This document shows positions 62,435 to 64,000 of a stretch of 64,000 nt of DNA, in pieces. The translations under genes were made by a program, and so were the position numbers. How positions within the stretch are numbered: the stretch's first letter is position 1; each line of letters begins with the position of its first letter. The notes below the pieces were generated by a model. The model searched no databases. It was not told the DNA's origin and was given only the letters and a program-made list of their open reading frames with translations. The stretch spans positions 248,001 through 312,000 of the forward strand of contig CAVZOP010000009.1 of NCBI GenBank assembly GCA_963776935.1, written 5' to 3'. Origin of the DNA: JALOLG01 sp963776935. GTDB lineage: Bacteria; Actinomycetota; Acidimicrobiia; Acidimicrobiales; Ilumatobacteraceae.

Positions 62435-63625
62435 ATGTCTGGCGAGTTGATGGACGAGACCTTGCCGACGAGCCCGCCGGGGATGCCGGCGACCGATCTC
62501 GATCTCTGGTCTGATGAGGTACTCGCCGATCCGTATCCGGCGTACCGGCAGTTGCGCGACATCGGGCCGGTGGTGTGGCTGAACCGGTACGGAATGGCCG
62601 CCTTCCCGCGGTTCGACGAGGTGCGCTCGGCGTTGGCCCGTTGGCAGGCCTACACCTCGGCCCAGGGCGTGAGCTCGGCACCGATGGTGAACGCCGCGCT
62701 CCCGCCAGCGATCATCAACACCGATCCACCTGAGCACGAGACGTTCCGTGGTCCGCTGGCTGCGCAGCTCACCGTTGCGTCGCTGGTACCGGACGCCGAG
62801 GCGATCCAAGCGACGGCCCGCGCCGCGGTCGAGCACGTGCTTCGCGCCGGCACGTTCGACGGTGTCGCCGAACTGGCGCGGCCGTACAGCCTGACCGTGG
62901 TCGGCGACCTCGCAGGCCTGCCCGACGAGGAGCGCGCCGAGTTGCCGCATCTCGCAGAGTCGGCCTTCAACGTGATGGGCGCAATGAACCACCGCGTCGG
63001 CGCGGGGATGCAGGCGTTCGGTGTGTTCGTCGAGCAGACCATGCGACTGGCGCAACCGGGCGCGTTGCGCCCGGGATGTCGCGCGGCCGAGCTGGTCGAG
63101 GGGGGCCAGCCCCTGTCGATCATCTCGTACACGTGGCCGGGCATCGACACCACGGTGAACGCGGTCGGATCGGCGGTGTACCTGTTCGCCGAGCATCCCG
63201 ACCAGTGGGACCTCGTGCGGCGCGATCGGACCCTGATCCCGAGCGTGTTCAACGAGGTCCTTCGGTTGCACGCACCTGTTCATCACTTCACCCGGGTGGC
63301 GACCTCGGATCAGGACATCGGCGGCGTGGCGCTGCCGGCGGGGACGCGGGTGCTCGTGATGTACGGCAGCGCCAACCGCGACGAGCGCCACTACCCCGAC
63401 CCCGACCGGTTCGACGTCACCCGCAACCCGATTGATCAGCTGGCATTCGGTCGTGGCATCCACCTGTGCGTCGGCCACAACCTCGCCAAGATGGAGGGAC
63501 ACGCGATCCTGGCGGAGCTGGCCGAGCTGGTCGAGCGGTTCGAGCTCGCCGGCGAGCCGGAGTGGATGCTCAACAACACTCTGCACGGTCTCGCTCGTCT
63601 CCCGGTGCGCGCGATTCCCGCATGA
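62435..63625 (+). CDS. Cytochrome P450
   Basis: A 396-residue bacterial class I P450. It begins with DLDLWSDEVLADPYPAYRQL, the I-helix PGIDTTVNAVG (acid-alcohol pair Asp-Thr), the K-helix ExxR in FNEVLRLHAPVHH, and the heme motif FGRGIHLCVGHNLAK with Cys345 as ligand. ATG 62435 follows GAAAGGGGAATGCG. The stop overlaps the next gene by ATGA, coupling it to a fumarylacetoacetate-hydrolase-family protein. No ferredoxin gene is in view. It probably hydroxylates or demethylates the compound that induces the cluster. Confidence 0.94.
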   Translation: MSGELMDETLPTSPPGMPATDLDLWSDEVLADPYPAYRQLRDIGPVVWLNRYGMAAFPRFDEVRSALARWQAYTSAQGVSSAPMVNAALPPAIINTDPPEHETFRGPLAAQLTVASLVPDAEAIQATARAAVEHVLRAGTFDGVAELARPYSLTVVGDLAGLPDEERAELPHLAESAFNVMGAMNHRVGAGMQAFGVFVEQTMRLAQPGALRPGCRAAELVEGGQPLSIISYTWPGIDTTVNAVGSAVYLFAEHPDQWDLVRRDRTLIPSVFNEVLRLHAPVHHFTRVATSDQDIGGVALPAGTRVLVMYGSANRDERHYPDPDRFDVTRNPIDQLAFGRGIHLCVGHNLAKMEGHAILAELAELVERFELAGEPEWMLNNTLHGLARLPVRAIPA

Positions 63626-64000
63626 CCTTTGCGCTCGGTACCTTCTCGGCGGACGACGGGGTCCGGTTTCCTGGCCTCGTTCGCGATGACCGAGTCGTGC
63701 GGCTCGACACCGCGTCGTCGGTGCTCGCCCTTTTGCAGGACTGGGGCGCCAACCTCCCCAGCTTGCACCGTGCCGCTGATGCCGCTTCGTTCGACGAGGG
63801 CGTGCCGATGTCCGGCGTGCGGGTGCACGCGCCGGTCGACGTCCCGCGCCAGCTGTTCTTCACCGGGGCCAACTACCGCAAGCACGTGGTCGAGCTCACG
63901 ATCGACCAGAACGTAGGGCCGGAAGGATTGAGCGGCGACGAGCTCCGCCGCTGGGCCGAAGAGATGATGGACGAGCGCGCCACGAACGGCGTGCCGTACT
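63622..64000 (+). CDS. Fumarylacetoacetate hydrolase (FAH) family protein, 3' partial
   Basis: The first 126 residues of an FAH-family protein run off the window. It reads TFALGTFSADDGVRFPGLVR, LALLQDWGANLPSLHRAADA and the diagnostic VHAPVDVPRQLFFTGANYRKH, where the catalytic domain begins. Family members hydrolyse C-C bonds of beta-diketo acids or act as hydratases and decarboxylases in aromatic breakdown. The start overlaps the P450 stop, so oxidation and C-C cleavage are probably coupled steps of one path. Confidence 0.88.
   Translation, partial: MTFALGTFSADDGVRFPGLVRDDRVVRLDTASSVLALLQDWGANLPSLHRAADAASFDEGVPMSGVRVHAPVDVPRQLFFTGANYRKHVVELTIDQNVGPEGLSGDELRRWAEEMMDERATNGVPY

Noticed and set aside
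1..64000. tRNA, rRNA, transposase, integrase or CRISPR features
   Set aside because: I looked for conserved tRNA arms, rRNA cores, DDE transposase or recombinase motifs and direct-repeat arrays and saw none, so mobile-element origin is not claimed.

Overview
This window is a high-GC (roughly 70%) actinobacterial chromosome segment. It is packed with oxidative catabolism genes (two Rieske oxygenases, an F420/LLM-type luciferase-like oxidoreductase, a cytochrome P450, MaoC hydratases, acyl-CoA dehydrogenase, four acyl-CoA ligase-type proteins) and carries two very large SARP/BTAD-type regulators. Many genes appear leaderless or overlap their neighbour by GTGA or ATGA. Together this suggests an Acidimicrobiia-like (Ilumatobacter-type) actinobacterium; that placement is inference. 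I see no tRNA, rRNA, CRISPR array, phage gene or insertion sequence. About 23 apparent single-base frameshifts interrupt otherwise well-conserved genes (malate synthase G, permeases, transketolase halves and others). They look like consensus errors in the assembly rather than biology, so I give one coordinate span per repaired gene and state where the break lies.

Layout. 1-11 kb (+): HyuA/HyuB-type hydantoinase/oxoprolinase/carboxylase pair, acyl-CoA ligase, Rieske oxygenase, then a complete BMP-type (PnrA/Med-like) ABC importer. 11-13.4 kb (-): a tightly overlapped VOC-VOC-SnoaL-aldo/keto reductase operon behind a FadR/GntR-like operator. 13.5-17 kb: amidohydrolase/deaminase (-), a second Rieske oxygenase and an LLM oxidoreductase (+). 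17-24.6 kb: a CoA-thioester module (CitE-like lyase, SDR, TetR, two MaoC proteins on -; acyl-CoA dehydrogenase on +; CoA ligase, metallo-beta-lactamase and a small SLOG-like protein on -). The MaoC and dehydrogenase genes diverge from overlapping promoters that share one -35 region covered by a dyad. 24.7-28.6 kb: alpha/beta hydrolase, dodecin, YghZ-type aldo/keto reductase, GNAT, DUF1353-like membrane protein. 28.6-35.6 kb (-): solute-binding protein, two permeases, two ATPases (Opp/Dpp type) plus a class III aminotransferase, divergent from a TetR gene and a split transketolase (35.7-38.3 kb, +).

38.4-48 kb: two approximately 1000-residue SARP/ATPase/TPR regulators, PIG-L deacetylase, MFS transporter, a SnoaL-like protein and small hypotheticals. 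48-52.6 kb (+): MMPL transporter, small membrane protein, a hemerythrin domain fused to a histone-H1-like Lys/Ala tail, DinB-like protein. 52.6-58 kb: malate synthase G and PanE-type reductase (-), CoA ligase (+), and a small secreted or anchored protein made of five 14-residue repeats with the core QH(T/S)(W/L)xP, which I do not recognise. 58-64 kb: a TetR-controlled divergent cluster: TetR, ornithine-cyclodeaminase-like, DapA-like and FAD oxidoreductase on -, P450 and fumarylacetoacetate-hydrolase-family protein on +.

Most of the window reads as separate import-plus-oxidation modules, each with its own local regulator or operator. Activated acids feed CoA-ester hydration and lyase chemistry, with malate synthase G available for glyoxylate. 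The substrates cannot be read from sequence alone. The least explained items are the QHxWNP-repeat protein, the hemerythrin-H1 fusion, the P450/DapA/OCD cluster with its stacked operators, and the consistent TANNNT-6-to-8-nt-start promoter architecture.
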